NCBI GenBank assembly: GCA_003161255.1
Contig: PMOQ01000034.1
Coordinates: 1 to 64,000 of the forward strand
Length of the DNA stretch: 64,000 nucleotides
Direction: 5' to 3'
Source: Acidimicrobiaceae bacterium
Lineage (GTDB): Bacteria; Actinomycetota; Acidimicrobiia; Acidimicrobiales; RAAP-2
Below the pieces are notes generated by a model that searched no databases, was not told the origin of the DNA, and saw only the letters and a list, made by a program, of their open reading frames with translations. Shown piece after piece: positions 33,441 through 42,180 of this stretch. Position 1 is the first letter of the stretch; every line of letters begins with the position of its first letter. The position numbers were made by a program, and so were the translations under genes.

Positions 33441-34394
33441 CTAACCGGCCAGGTCCTCGAGGACCGAGAGGCGGGGTGGGGCGGCGAGAACCTCGTCGTA
33501 GGCGGCCTGGACCACCCGGTCCGAGCGGTCCTCGGCCATGGCCCGAAGTCCCATTGCGGTTCGGACCGCCGGGCCCGGCTCGATCCGGATGACCCTGGTC
33601 CCGTTCGCCTCCAGTCGAGCAGCTTCTCGCTCCAACCGGCGGTGCAGGGACCACCGCAGGGGCCCGTCGGCCGAGCCGGCGTATTGCGAGGCCGAGGACA
33701 TGGGCGAGACCACCACCACGGTTGCAAGTCGACGTGGGGCGAGCACGTTGGCGTTCGTTGAGGAATGGACCCCGCCGTCGAAGTACTCCACCCCACCAAT
33801 GGCGACCGGGCTGAAGTATCCCGGGATCGCACAGGAGGCGATCACCGCGGCGGCGAGCGGGGCGCGCGGAGAGCCCGGCCGGCCGAAGACCACCCGGGCC
33901 CCGTCACTGCGACGGACCGCGCAGATCCACAGACCGTTGGGCCAGGCGTCGCCGACGAGCGAATCGAGGGCGCGGGCTCTCTCGGTGAGGTCGACCTCGC
34001 CTGCGGGCAGCAGGGTCATGGCCGCCACCTGGGGCCGGAAAGCCCAGGGGCGGCGGGCCGCCCGGGCGACGAGCGCGGGGGAGGGCGGGCGCCATGGTCG
34101 CAGGAGGGAGCCGGGCCGGATCGGAGGAAATCCCGGCGCGGCGGGAAGGAGCTGATCCAACAGCGCCTTGCCGCGATCGGTGAGCGGTGTGCCGAGTGCC
34201 TGGGCCGCCAGGTCCGAAGCCGGGATGCCGAGACGCAGCAGGGTGGCGGTCACCGATCCGGCCGAGGTCCCGACGATGACCTCTGCGTTTCGGGGATCGA
34301 AACCGACCTCGCACTCGAGGGCCGAGAGCACGCCGGCCTGATAGGCCTGACCGACGACGCCACCCGCCCCGAGCACCAGGCCAACCCCACTCAT
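33441..34394 (-). CDS. Patatin-like phospholipase
   Basis: The 317-residue protein has the glycine-rich oxyanion loop LVLGAGGVVGQAYQAG, nucleophile Ser44 in GTSAG and the catalytic Asp206 in YFDGGVHSS, i.e. the Ser-Asp dyad of patatin/RssA-type lipases. It hydrolyses acyl ester bonds of phospholipids or neutral lipids. No signal peptide is visible. It is upstream of the WS/DGAT gene on the same strand with a 75-nt gap, so a shared transcript and a role in lipid remodelling are likely. Confidence 0.85.
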   Translation of the reverse strand: MSGVGLVLGAGGVVGQAYQAGVLSALECEVGFDPRNAEVIVGTSAGSVTATLLRLGIPASDLAAQALGTPLTDRGKALLDQLLPAAPGFPPIRPGSLLRPWRPPSPALVARAARRPWAFRPQVAAMTLLPAGEVDLTERARALDSLVGDAWPNGLWICAVRRSDGARVVFGRPGSPRAPLAAAVIASCAIPGYFSPVAIGGVEYFDGGVHSSTNANVLAPRRLATVVVVSPMSSASQYAGSADGPLRWSLHRRLEREAARLEANGTRVIRIEPGPAVRTAMGLRAMAEDRSDRVVQAAYDEVLAAPPRLSVLEDLAG

Positions 34395-34547
34395 CGAGTC
34401 TCCTCTCGATCACCGCACCGACAAGTCGCTGCGGGCCCCCCTGTAGTCAGGCTGATCGTTCTCAGCCCGCTCACTGTAGAGACAACGGCAAGGTCGGGCA
34501 CGGATGACCGGCCGCCGCCCGCTCCGAGGTGGCGCACCGGCGTCGGA

Positions 34548-36470
34548 TCAGGGCCCGGTGGGGGCCGGCGCGGCCGGGGTAGCCGCCTGGTCGGCGAACT
34601 GGGTGCGGTAGAGCTCGGCGTACTGGCCGTCTCGGGCCAGCAGCTCGCCGTGGGTGCCCTGCTCGACGATGCGCCCGTCGTCGATCACCAGCAGCTGGTC
34701 GGCCTCACGGACCGTGGAAAGCCGGTGGGCGATGACGAGCGAGGTGCGTCCGGCCAGGGTCACTCGGAGGGCCTCTTGCACCGCCGCTTCGGATTCGGAG
34801 TCGAGATGGGCCGTCGCCTCATCGAGCACCACCACGTCGGGAGCCTTCAAGATGAGGCGGGCGAGGGCCACCCGCTGCTTCTCGCCTCCCGAGAGGCGGT
34901 AACCGCGCTCTCCGACGAGCGTATCGAGCCCGTCGGGCAGGGACTCGACCAAAGAAAGAATCTGGGCCTGTTCGAGGGCGTCTGTGAGTTGGTCGTCGGT
35001 CGCCTCGGGCCGGGCGTAGAGGAGGTTGGCCCGCAAGGTGTCGTGGAACAGGTGCGGGTCTTGGGTCACCACACCGACCGCGTCTCGAAGCGAATCCAAC
35101 GTCGCGTCGCGAACGTCGATGTCGTGGATGCGCACCGCCCCGGCCGTCACGTCGTAGAGCCGCGGCACGAGGCTCGAAATGGTGGTCTTGCCCGCACCCG
35201 AGGGTCCGACGAGTGCCACCATCTGTCCGGGTTCGACCCGGAACGACACGTCGCGCAGCACCTGGGTCCGCGGGGCGGACTCCAAGACGGCGACGGCTTC
35301 GAGCGAGGCCAACGACACGTCGTCGGCGCTCGGGTAGGTGAAGTCGACGTGGTCGAACTCGATGGTGGCAGGTCCTCGCGGCAGGGATCGGGCGTCGGGG
35401 CGTTCTTCAATCATCGGCACGAGGTCGAGGACCTCGAAGACCCGCTCGAAGGAAACGAGCGTGGTCATGACGTCGAGGTTGACATTGGAGAGCTGGGTCA
35501 ACGGCGAGTAGAGGCGGGTCAGGTAGGCCGTCATGGCGACGACCGTGCCCACCTCGATGGTCCCGTTCACCGCTTCGACCCCGCCGAATCCGTAGGCGAA
35601 GGCTGTAGCCAGGGCCGCGGTCAAAGTGAGGGCCACCAAGAAGAGCCGGGCGTAGAGGGCCTGGGCCACCCCGATGTCTCGGACCCTCGCCGCCTTCTTC
35701 TCGAAGATCTCGGCCTCTTGGTCGTTGCGACCGAAGAGCTTCACGAGCATGGCGCCCGACACGTTGAACCGCTCGTTCATCACCATGTTCATCTCAGCGT
35801 TGAGGTTGTAGCCCTCACGGGTCATCGCCCCGAGCTTGCGGCCGACGAATCGGGCGGGAATGAGGAAGATGGGCAACAAGACGAGGGCGACCAGGGTGAT
35901 CTGCCAACTGAGGATGAACATGACCACCAAGACGATCACCACGGTGACCAGATTGCCGACGACATTGGACAACAGATCGGTGAATGCCTGCTGGGCCCCG
36001 ATCACGTCGTTGTTGAGCCGGCTGACCAGGGCGCCGGTCTGGGTGCGGGTGAAAAAGGCTAGCGGCATGCGCTGGATGTGGCGGAAGACCTTCGAGCGCA
36101 TATCGAAGATAAGGCCCTCGCCGACCAGGGCTGACACCCGCCGCTCGTAAAGGGAGAGGCCGCCGTCGACGATGGCGATGCCGGCGGCCAGGACGGCCAG
36201 CCAGATCACGAGTGACGTGTTGTGCTGGGCGATCCCCGTGTCGATGATGGCGCGCAGGATCAACGGGTTCACCGCTGCCAAGGCGGCGTCGAATATCACG
36301 ACCGGTAAGAAGATGGCCAAGATGCGCCGGTAAGGAACGGCGAAGTGCAGCATCCGCCGGGTCGTCCCCTTCTTGATCCGTAGCTGGAGGACGGCTCGAT
36401 CCTGGCGGAACGAGCGCATGCCCGCCCATCCGCCTCCCATGCCCATACCCCCTCTATTCGGCGGCGGCAT
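34548..36470 (-). CDS. ABC exporter half-transporter (MsbA/MDR type)
   Basis: The 640-residue protein has a six-helix exporter domain (about residues 45-330, with the motif FFTRTQTGALVSRLNND) and an ATPase domain with Walker A GPSGAGKTT, Q-loop VTQDPHLFHD, signature LSGGEKQR, Walker B VVVLDEATAHLD and H-loop VIAHRLSTV. It would dimerise to export a lipid or drug-like compound. The N-terminal tail (PPPNRGGMGMGGGWAGM) is Gly/Met-rich, and one of several early Met codons may be the real start. The ATP site contains all consensus residues. Confidence 0.88.
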   Translation of the reverse strand: MPPPNRGGMGMGGGWAGMRSFRQDRAVLQLRIKKGTTRRMLHFAVPYRRILAIFLPVVIFDAALAAVNPLILRAIIDTGIAQHNTSLVIWLAVLAAGIAIVDGGLSLYERRVSALVGEGLIFDMRSKVFRHIQRMPLAFFTRTQTGALVSRLNNDVIGAQQAFTDLLSNVVGNLVTVVIVLVVMFILSWQITLVALVLLPIFLIPARFVGRKLGAMTREGYNLNAEMNMVMNERFNVSGAMLVKLFGRNDQEAEIFEKKAARVRDIGVAQALYARLFLVALTLTAALATAFAYGFGGVEAVNGTIEVGTVVAMTAYLTRLYSPLTQLSNVNLDVMTTLVSFERVFEVLDLVPMIEERPDARSLPRGPATIEFDHVDFTYPSADDVSLASLEAVAVLESAPRTQVLRDVSFRVEPGQMVALVGPSGAGKTTISSLVPRLYDVTAGAVRIHDIDVRDATLDSLRDAVGVVTQDPHLFHDTLRANLLYARPEATDDQLTDALEQAQILSLVESLPDGLDTLVGERGYRLSGGEKQRVALARLILKAPDVVVLDEATAHLDSESEAAVQEALRVTLAGRTSLVIAHRLSTVREADQLLVIDDGRIVEQGTHGELLARDGQYAELYRTQFADQAATPAAPAPTGP

Positions 36471-36673
36471 GGTGTCCGTTCCCTCGTCTCACGTCCATCG
36501 GAGCCTACCGGTGCGGCTCCGATCGACGATCCCCACGGTGTCTGCCGGGCGCCGACGCGGGTCGACGGGGACCCAGCGGCCGTTCCCATGGGCCGTGGGG
36601 TCGGTGAACCGCTCGGTGGTTGTCGGTCGTGACCAGGGCGGGGATTGCTCCGGGCGCCGGTCGGGGGCGAGGA

Positions 36674-37057
36674 TCAGGCAGGCGAGAAGGTGATGTCGGC
36701 GTCGCCCCAGTAGGCGTTGACCGCTCGGATGCGCCCGTCGTCGGCGAAGGTGAAGACTTCGACGCCTTCGATGGTCATCGAACCGCCCTCCATCGTGACC
36801 AGCACGGTGAAGTCCACCCCGGCGTGTTCGCCGCAGATGTGCACCGCCGTCGGTTCCCAGCTCGACTCGATGCAGGCGTCGTGAGCGTTCTGGAAGAAGG
36901 TCCGGATGGCCTCATGGCCGATGTTGGGCACGACGTTGGCCGGGTCGGCTTGCACGGCGTCCTCGGTGAACAGCGCCACGAGGCCGTCGAGGTCGCGGGC
37001 GCCGAAGGTCTCCGAGTACCGGGCCAGTGCCTCTCTCATTTGCTCAGGGGTAGGCAT
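36674..37057 (-). CDS. SnoaL/NTF2-like small protein
   Basis: The 127-residue cone-shaped alpha+beta fold protein has a helix MREALARYSETFGARDLDGLVALFTEDAVQ, PNIGHEAIRTFF and strand repeats ending VFTFADDGRIRAVNAYW. The family includes ketosteroid isomerases and polyketide cyclases, but function is not predictable. Its start follows the fabI stop by 3 nt, so it is co-transcribed with the enoyl reductase and may act on the same lipid or polyketide-like substrates. Confidence 0.75.
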   Translation of the reverse strand: MPTPEQMREALARYSETFGARDLDGLVALFTEDAVQADPANVVPNIGHEAIRTFFQNAHDACIESSWEPTAVHICGEHAGVDFTVLVTMEGGSMTIEGVEVFTFADDGRIRAVNAYWGDADITFSPA

Positions 37058-37060
37058 GGC

Positions 37061-37843
37061 TCAGGCTCCCATGGCGTGCACGCCACCGTCCACGTGAACG
37101 AGCTCGCCGGTGGTCATGGGGAACCAGTCCGACATGAGCGCCACGCAGGCGCGGGCCACGACGTTGGCGTCATGCACGTCCCACCCGAGCGGTGCCCGGG
37201 TGGCCCAGGTGTCTTCGAAGTCCGAGAACCTCGGGATCGACTTCGCGGCCATGGTGCGCACCGGGCCGGCGGCCACCAAGTTGACCCGGACTCCTTTCGG
37301 ACCGAGATCTCGGGCCAGGTAGCGGGTCAGCGACTCGAGAGCGGCCTTGGCCACCCCCATCCAGTTGTAGAGTGGCCAGGCCACCCGGGCGTCGAAGTCG
37401 AGACCGACGATCGAAGCACCTCCGCCCGCTCCGGCCGCTTCGAGCTGAGGCAAGAAGGCCTCGGCCAGCGCCTTGAGCGAATACGCAGACACCTCGAGGG
37501 CCACGGCCACCTCATCCCAACCCGCCGCGAACATGTCGACGCCGAGACACTCGGGGGGCGCGAAGCCAATAGCGTGCAGCAGGCCGTCAAGTCGGTCCCA
37601 ACGCCTGGCCAGTTCGGCCCCCGCCGCCGCCAGCTGCTCGGGCTCGGTGACGTCGATCTCGAGGACGTCGGCCTCTTGGGGGAGCTTTCTTGCCGTGCGC
37701 CGGGTGAGCGAGAGCCCGCGGCCCGCTCCCGACAGCACCACCTCGGCGCCTTCTTGTTGGGCCAGCTTGGCTACGGCGAAGGCGAGGGAGGCGTCGGTGA
37801 GGACGCCGGTGACCAAGATGTGCTTGCCCGCCAGAATGCCCAT
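37061..37843 (-). CDS. fabI: Enoyl-ACP reductase [NADH], InhA/FabI type
   Basis: The 260-residue protein aligns well with InhA: GKHILVTGVLTDASLAFAVAKLAQQEGAEVVLSGAGRG at the NADH-binding start, FAPPECLG, and Tyr159/Lys166 in YNWMGVAKAALESLTRYLARDLG (InhA Tyr158/Lys165). RVNLVAAGPVRTMAAKSIP is the substrate loop. It performs the last reduction of the FAS-II cycle, and InhA-type enzymes are the isoniazid target in mycobacteria. The start at 37843 gives the exact family N-terminus. It is divergent from npdG and followed by the SnoaL-like gene. Confidence 0.9.
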   Translation of the reverse strand: MGILAGKHILVTGVLTDASLAFAVAKLAQQEGAEVVLSGAGRGLSLTRRTARKLPQEADVLEIDVTEPEQLAAAGAELARRWDRLDGLLHAIGFAPPECLGVDMFAAGWDEVAVALEVSAYSLKALAEAFLPQLEAAGAGGGASIVGLDFDARVAWPLYNWMGVAKAALESLTRYLARDLGPKGVRVNLVAAGPVRTMAAKSIPRFSDFEDTWATRAPLGWDVHDANVVARACVALMSDWFPMTTGELVHVDGGVHAMGA

Positions 37844-37851
37844 GGCTGGCG

Positions 37852-37857
37852 ACGATA
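37852..37857 (-). promoter_or_regulatory. -10 box TATCGT upstream of fabI
   Basis: On the minus strand TATCGT ends 8 nt before the ATG at 37843, leaving no room for a leader with a Shine-Dalgarno. Confidence 0.35.
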
Positions 37858-37972
37858 GATCACCACAGGCCAGAAGATCCCGACCGGTGCGTCGCCGGGA
37901 ACCGCGGCGGGAAGGAAAGGCCGCGCCTCGTTGTTGACCCCGGCGGTTGGGGCCTGTGGAAAGGTAAGGAAT

Positions 37973-38623
37973 ATGCACGTGGGAATCGTCGGTGGCACCG
38001 GTCCGGCCGGGCGGGGTCTGGCGACCAGGCTGGCCGCCGCCGGGGTCGACGTCACCATTGGTTCGCGCGAGCGTCTTCGGGCCGACGAGATCGCAGACGG
38101 GGTCCGGGCCCGTTGGCCCGAGCGGAACCTCACGATCGTCGGGGCCGACAATGCGGGCGCCGTGTCGGCCGACCTGGTGGTGGTGGCCACACCCTGGGAC
38201 GCCGCGCCGTCTACGGTCCGGTCGCTCGCCGGCGAGTTGGCCGGCAAGGTCGTCATTTCCATGGCCAACGCGTTGGTCAAAGACGGTCGCGAGATGCTGC
38301 CCCTGATCCCGGCGCGCGGGTCGGTGGCGGCCGCCGTGGCGGCCGCGGCTCCCGGGGCGTTGGTCGCGGCGTCCTTGCACCACCTTCCGGCGTCTCAGAT
38401 GGAGGATCTCGATGCGACGCTGCTGGCCGACGTGCTTGTCTGCTCCGACCATCTCGAAGCGACCGCGGCGACCGTCGAGCTGATCGGCGCCATAGACGGG
38501 CTGCGGCCCCTCGATGCAGGCAGCCTCAACCAGGCGGGGGCCATCGAAGCGTTCACCGCCGTGTGCGTCACCCTCAACATCCGGCACCGGGCGCACAGCA
38601 CGCTCCGGCTGGCCGGCATCTGA
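37973..38623 (+). CDS. npdG: F420H2:NADP+ oxidoreductase
   Basis: The 216-residue Rossmann protein starts MHVGIVGGTGPAGRGLATRLAAAG (NADP-binding GxGxxG variant) and has IGSRERLRADEIADG, VVVATPWDAA, SMANALVKD and the F420-contacting segment SLHHLPASQMED. It matches the NpdG/Fno family, which moves hydride between deazaflavin F420 and NADP. The ATG at 37973 follows AGGTAAGGA. Presence of this enzyme shows that the organism uses coenzyme F420. Next in the same direction is mshC, 7 nt away. Confidence 0.88.
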   Translation: MHVGIVGGTGPAGRGLATRLAAAGVDVTIGSRERLRADEIADGVRARWPERNLTIVGADNAGAVSADLVVVATPWDAAPSTVRSLAGELAGKVVISMANALVKDGREMLPLIPARGSVAAAVAAAAPGALVAASLHHLPASQMEDLDATLLADVLVCSDHLEATAATVELIGAIDGLRPLDAGSLNQAGAIEAFTAVCVTLNIRHRAHSTLRLAGI

Positions 38624-38630
38624 TCGCACC

Positions 38631-39770
38631 ATGGGGATGGAGCTCTACGACACCGCCCGTCGCCGGGTGGTGCTCTTCGAGCCCGACCACCTGGTCAAGA
38701 TCTACACGTGCGGCATCACCCCGTATGACTCGGCCCACCTGGGTCACGCCGCGGTGTACCTCACGTTCGACGTTCTCCAGCGGCGTCTGCGTGACCTCGG
38801 GCATGAGACGTGTTGTGTGCGCAATGTCACCGACGTCGACGACGACATCTTGCGCAAGGCACGTGAGCTCGGGGTGCACTACCTGGATCTGGCGGCCGAG
38901 GAGATGGCCCGGTTCGACGCGGACATGGCAGTGCTCGGGCTCCTCCCGGTGTTCTCCGAGCCCCGGGCCACCTCGGCCATTTCCGACATTCTCTCGTTGG
39001 TGGGCGACGCCCTCGAGGGTGGCCACGCCTACCAGGCTGGCGGCGCGGTCTACTTCGATGTTTCGCGCTTTCCGGGGTTCGGCAACGTGAGCCACCTCGA
39101 CCGGCCGGCCATGTTGCGCCTGGCCGCTGAGCACGGTGGCAATCCCGACGATCCGCGCAAGCGTGATCCGCTCGACTTCGTACTATGGCAGCCCTCGCTT
39201 CCCGATGAGCCCAGCTGGGAGTCGCGGTGGGGACCGGGCCGTCCGGGGTGGCACATCGAGTGTTCGGCGCTGGCGATGCGTGAACTCGGGACGACCCTTG
39301 ATGTCCACGGCGGCGGCCGGGACCTGATCTTCCCCCACCACGAATGCGAGGCGGCCCAGTCAGAATCGGTCACCGGCCAACCGTTCGTGAAGCTGTGGAT
39401 GCATGTCGGATTGGTCGGGCTGGGCGGCGAGAAGATGTCGAAGTCCCTCGGCAACTTGGTGTTTGTCAGCGACCTGGTCAAGGAGTGGGAACCGATGGTG
39501 GTGCGTCTGGCCCTCCTGGGCCACCACTACCGCGAGGACTGGGAATGGGAGTCCGCCGACCTCGACATCGCGGCGGCCAGGCTCGAGGCTTGGCGCGCCG
39601 CGGATGGCTCCGGGGCTTCTGGCCTCACCGATGACCCCGCCCTCGCCGGTACCCGCGACCGCCTCGACGACGACCTCGACGCGCCAGGCGCGCTCGCGCT
39701 CATCGATGCGTGTGCGACCGTCGGCAAGCCGGTGGCCGCTGCAGCCGGGCTGCTCGGCGTCACCCTCTGA
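38631..39770 (+). CDS. mshC: L-cysteine:1D-myo-inosityl 2-amino-2-deoxy-alpha-D-glucopyranoside ligase (mycothiol synthesis)
   Basis: The 379-residue class-I-synthetase-like enzyme has Zn ligand Cys27 in YTCGITPYDSAHLGHAAVYL, HIGH-like HLGH (36-39), Zn ligands in WHIECSALAM (Cys211) and FPHHECE (His236), and KMSKS (268-272). The segments CGITPYDSAHLGHA and EKMSKSLGNLVFVS, with a short C-terminus, distinguish MshC from cysteinyl-tRNA synthetase (CGPTVYD-type, about 460 residues). It joins cysteine to glucosaminyl-inositol in mycothiol synthesis, marking an actinobacterium. It is probably an operon with npdG. Confidence 0.85.
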   Translation: MGMELYDTARRRVVLFEPDHLVKIYTCGITPYDSAHLGHAAVYLTFDVLQRRLRDLGHETCCVRNVTDVDDDILRKARELGVHYLDLAAEEMARFDADMAVLGLLPVFSEPRATSAISDILSLVGDALEGGHAYQAGGAVYFDVSRFPGFGNVSHLDRPAMLRLAAEHGGNPDDPRKRDPLDFVLWQPSLPDEPSWESRWGPGRPGWHIECSALAMRELGTTLDVHGGGRDLIFPHHECEAAQSESVTGQPFVKLWMHVGLVGLGGEKMSKSLGNLVFVSDLVKEWEPMVVRLALLGHHYREDWEWESADLDIAAARLEAWRAADGSGASGLTDDPALAGTRDRLDDDLDAPGALALIDACATVGKPVAAAAGLLGVTL

Positions 39771-39846
39771 GCGGCGCGCTCGCCCCGCCGTTGGCCGCAG
39801 ACAAGCGGTGTTTGCGAGGCGCGGTAACCTGGAGGGGGAGACGGAG

Positions 39847-40065
39847 ATGCAAACGACCTGGATTCTCATCGGCATCGTGGCGGCGTTCCCCCTGGTCGCG
39901 CTCGGCGTCATGGTCACAGCGACCCGTGTGACCTGCACCTCACCCGCCCTTGTCCCGACGGACCGATGGGCCGGGTCGAGCCCAGACCGATGGGCCAGCG
40001 GGAGAACGGCGGGGTTGCCCCGTGCGGGCCCGCTGACCTGGCGGGCGCTCGGCACTACTGGGTGA
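39847..40065 (+). CDS. Small Thr-rich membrane peptide or leader peptide upstream of thrS
   Basis: The 72-codon frame is preceded by GGAGGGGGAGACGGAG, a strong ribosome-binding region. It encodes one hydrophobic helix (WILIGIVAAFPLVALGVMV) followed by a Thr cluster (TATRVTCT) and two DRWA repeats. It ends LGTTG with the unusual adjacent codons ACT ACT just before a TGA that overlaps the hairpin at 40064. It could be a small membrane protein. The Thr codons, the position 105 nt before thrS and the terminal hairpin also fit a leader peptide that senses threonyl-tRNA. No family recognised. Confidence 0.4.
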   Translation: MQTTWILIGIVAAFPLVALGVMVTATRVTCTSPALVPTDRWAGSSPDRWASGRTAGLPRAGPLTWRALGTTG

Positions 40066-40079
40066 CCCCGCAAGGGGTC
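40010..40079 (+). promoter_or_regulatory. Two hairpins in the thrS leader
   Basis: CGGGG-TTG-CCCCG (40010-40022) and GACCCC-GCAA-GGGGTC (40064-40079, 6 bp with a GNRA tetraloop) lie between the small ORF and thrS. GGCGCT and AGCGCC flank the second hairpin and can pair around it. There is no T-tract. It could act as a terminator of the mshC transcript or as an attenuator for thrS. Confidence 0.4.
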
Positions 40080-40170
40080 GAATCCCGGGCAGCGCCGCAT
40101 TGCGAGCCGCGGTGTCGATGCACCGCTGCTCTTTTCACCACCGACCACGACACGAGAGGTTGACGTACCT

Positions 40171-42174
40171 ATGGCAGCCACGGTGACCGTCCGCCTCCCC
40201 GACGGGTCGGCCATAGAACTTGCCCCCGGGGCTACAGCCCGCACCCTCGCCGAGGCCATCGGTCCGCGTCTGGCCAAAGCGGCCGTCGCCGCCACCGTCG
40301 ACGGACGTGAGGTCGACTTGACCTCCGAATTGCCTGACGGCGCCGAGGTGGCGATTCTCACCGCGACCTCGGTCGCCGGCCGTGCCGTGCTCCGGCACTC
40401 GACGGCTCACGTGTTGGCCCAAGCCGTGCTCCGACTGTGGCCCGGCGCCCACTACGCGATCGGCCCGGTGATCGAAGACGGCTTCTACTACGACTTCGAA
40501 CTGCCCGACGGCGCCCATTTCAGCGACGATGATCTCGAACGTATCGGGGCCACGATGCGCGAGATCATGGCCGAAGACCAGCCATTCGAACGCCATGAGC
40601 ACTCGATCGACGAAGGGCTCGAGCTGTTCGCGGACCAGCCGTTCAAACGCGAGATCATCGAGGCGGTGGCCCGGGGGGCAGACGAGGTGGACGCCGATGC
40701 CGAGCCGACCGGGGGTGAGGCGGTGGTCTCGACCTATTGGAACTCGCCCGCGTTCAGCGACCTGTGCCGAGGACCGCACGTGCCGTCCACCGCCGCTCTC
40801 GGACATTTCACGCTGATGCGAGTGGCCGGCGCCTACTGGCGCGGTGACGAGAAACGTCCGCAGCTCCAGCGCATCTACGGCACCGCGTGGGAGTCCGAGG
40901 CGGCTCTGAAAGAACACCTCCACCGCTTAGAAGAGGCCGAGCGGCGTGACCACCGCAAGCTGGGTGCCGAGCTCGACCTGTTCTCCTTCCCCGACGAGAT
41001 CGGGTCGGGTCTGGCCGTGTTCCATCCAAGGGGGGGGACGGTGCGCCGGTTGATGGAGGACTATTCGCGCCAACGCCACGCCGAGTCGGGCTACGAGTTC
41101 GTCTACTCGCCCCACATCACCAAGTCCGAACTCTTCGCGACCTCGGGCCACCTGGAGTGGTACGCGGATTCGATGTACCCGCCCATGGAGCTCGATGGCG
41201 GGACTGAGTACTACCTGAAACCAATGAACTGCCCCTTCCACATCCTCGTGTACCGCAGTCGGCAGCGGTCCTACCGCGAGCTGCCGCAGCGGTACTTCGA
41301 ATTCGGGACGGTCTACCGCTATGAGAAATCCGGCGTGGTCCACGGGCTGACCCGGGTGCGGGGCATGACCCAGGACGACGCCCATATCTTCTGCACCGAA
41401 GAACAGATGGCCGGGGAACTGGACTCGCTGCTCACATTCGTCTTGGACCTGCTGCGGGATTTCGGGCTCAACGACTTCTACCTGGAGCTGTCCACCAAGC
41501 CCGAGACCAAGTCCGTCGGGAGTGACGAGGAGTGGGACGTGGCCACAGAGGCTCTGCGCTCCGTAGCCGTTGCCCGTGACCTCGAGCTGGTGATGGACGA
41601 AGGGGGTGGTGCCTTCTATGGCCCCAAGATCTCGGTCCAAGCCCGCGACGCCATCGGGCGGACCTGGCAGATGTCGACGATCCAGCTCGATTTCCAGCTT
41701 CCGCAGCTTTTCGAGCTCGAATATGTCGGCTCAGACAACGCCCGGCACCGACCGATCATGATCCATCGGGCGCTGTTCGGTTCGGTCGAACGTTTCTTCG
41801 CCATCCTCCTTGAGCACTACGCCGGTGCCCTGCCCACCTGGCTGTCTCCCGAACAGGTGCGGGTGCTTCCGGTGAGCGACGACCACTTGGCCTACGCCGC
41901 CTCCGTGACGGCCAGCCTGATCGGCGCCGGCCTGCGGGCGTCGACCGACACGGCTGACGAGTCGATCAAGGCCCGTATTCGCCGGGCCAAGGTGGCCAAG
42001 ACGCCCTACGTGCTGGTCGTCGGCGACGACGACGTGACCGCAGGCACCGTCGGGGTGAACCGGCGGGGCTCGGATCGGCCCGAGCGCGACGTGGCCGTTG
42101 ACGAGTTGCTTCGCGAAGTGGTCGCCGATGTGGCGGCCAAACGCGTGCCCGAGATCGCCGGCACTCCGGCGTAG
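40171..42174 (+). CDS. thrS: Threonyl-tRNA synthetase
   Basis: The 667-residue protein has all ThrRS modules. A TGS domain (residues 1-60) is followed by the N2 editing domain with HSTAHVLAQAV and DLCRGPHVP. The class II catalytic core carries motif 1 (PRGGTVRRLMEDY), the Zn Cys in LKPMNCPFHI, motif 2 (FEFGTVYRYEKSG...RGMTQDDAHIF) and motif 3 (HRALFGSVERF). The C-terminal anticodon-binding domain is LPTWLSPEQVRVLPVSD. It charges tRNA-Thr. The upstream leader has two hairpins and a Thr-codon-rich small ORF. The HIT gene follows 6 nt after the stop, as in mycobacteria. Confidence 0.95.
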   Translation: MAATVTVRLPDGSAIELAPGATARTLAEAIGPRLAKAAVAATVDGREVDLTSELPDGAEVAILTATSVAGRAVLRHSTAHVLAQAVLRLWPGAHYAIGPVIEDGFYYDFELPDGAHFSDDDLERIGATMREIMAEDQPFERHEHSIDEGLELFADQPFKREIIEAVARGADEVDADAEPTGGEAVVSTYWNSPAFSDLCRGPHVPSTAALGHFTLMRVAGAYWRGDEKRPQLQRIYGTAWESEAALKEHLHRLEEAERRDHRKLGAELDLFSFPDEIGSGLAVFHPRGGTVRRLMEDYSRQRHAESGYEFVYSPHITKSELFATSGHLEWYADSMYPPMELDGGTEYYLKPMNCPFHILVYRSRQRSYRELPQRYFEFGTVYRYEKSGVVHGLTRVRGMTQDDAHIFCTEEQMAGELDSLLTFVLDLLRDFGLNDFYLELSTKPETKSVGSDEEWDVATEALRSVAVARDLELVMDEGGGAFYGPKISVQARDAIGRTWQMSTIQLDFQLPQLFELEYVGSDNARHRPIMIHRALFGSVERFFAILLEHYAGALPTWLSPEQVRVLPVSDDHLAYAASVTASLIGAGLRASTDTADESIKARIRRAKVAKTPYVLVVGDDDVTAGTVGVNRRGSDRPERDVAVDELLREVVADVAAKRVPEIAGTPA

Positions 42175-42180
42175 GACCCA

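Noticed and set aside
33765-36062. Long open frame on the plus strand opposite the patatin and ABC genes
   Set aside because: It lies antisense to two genes with clear catalytic motifs, and its own product is Gly/Arg/Asp-rich without domains. Long antisense frames are expected in high-GC DNA.
38631-39770. Cysteinyl-tRNA synthetase
   Set aside because: The CGITPYDSAHLGHA motif, EKMSKSLGNLVFVS segment and short C-terminus fit MshC instead.
40060-40100. T-box riboswitch or tRNA-like element before thrS (GGGTGACC...; GGGGTCGAATCCC resembles a tRNA T-arm)
   Set aside because: The T-box core AGGGTGGNACCGCG and a Stem I are missing, and the T-arm-like piece lacks one loop base, a D-arm and an anticodon arm. 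It is better described as a simple hairpin.
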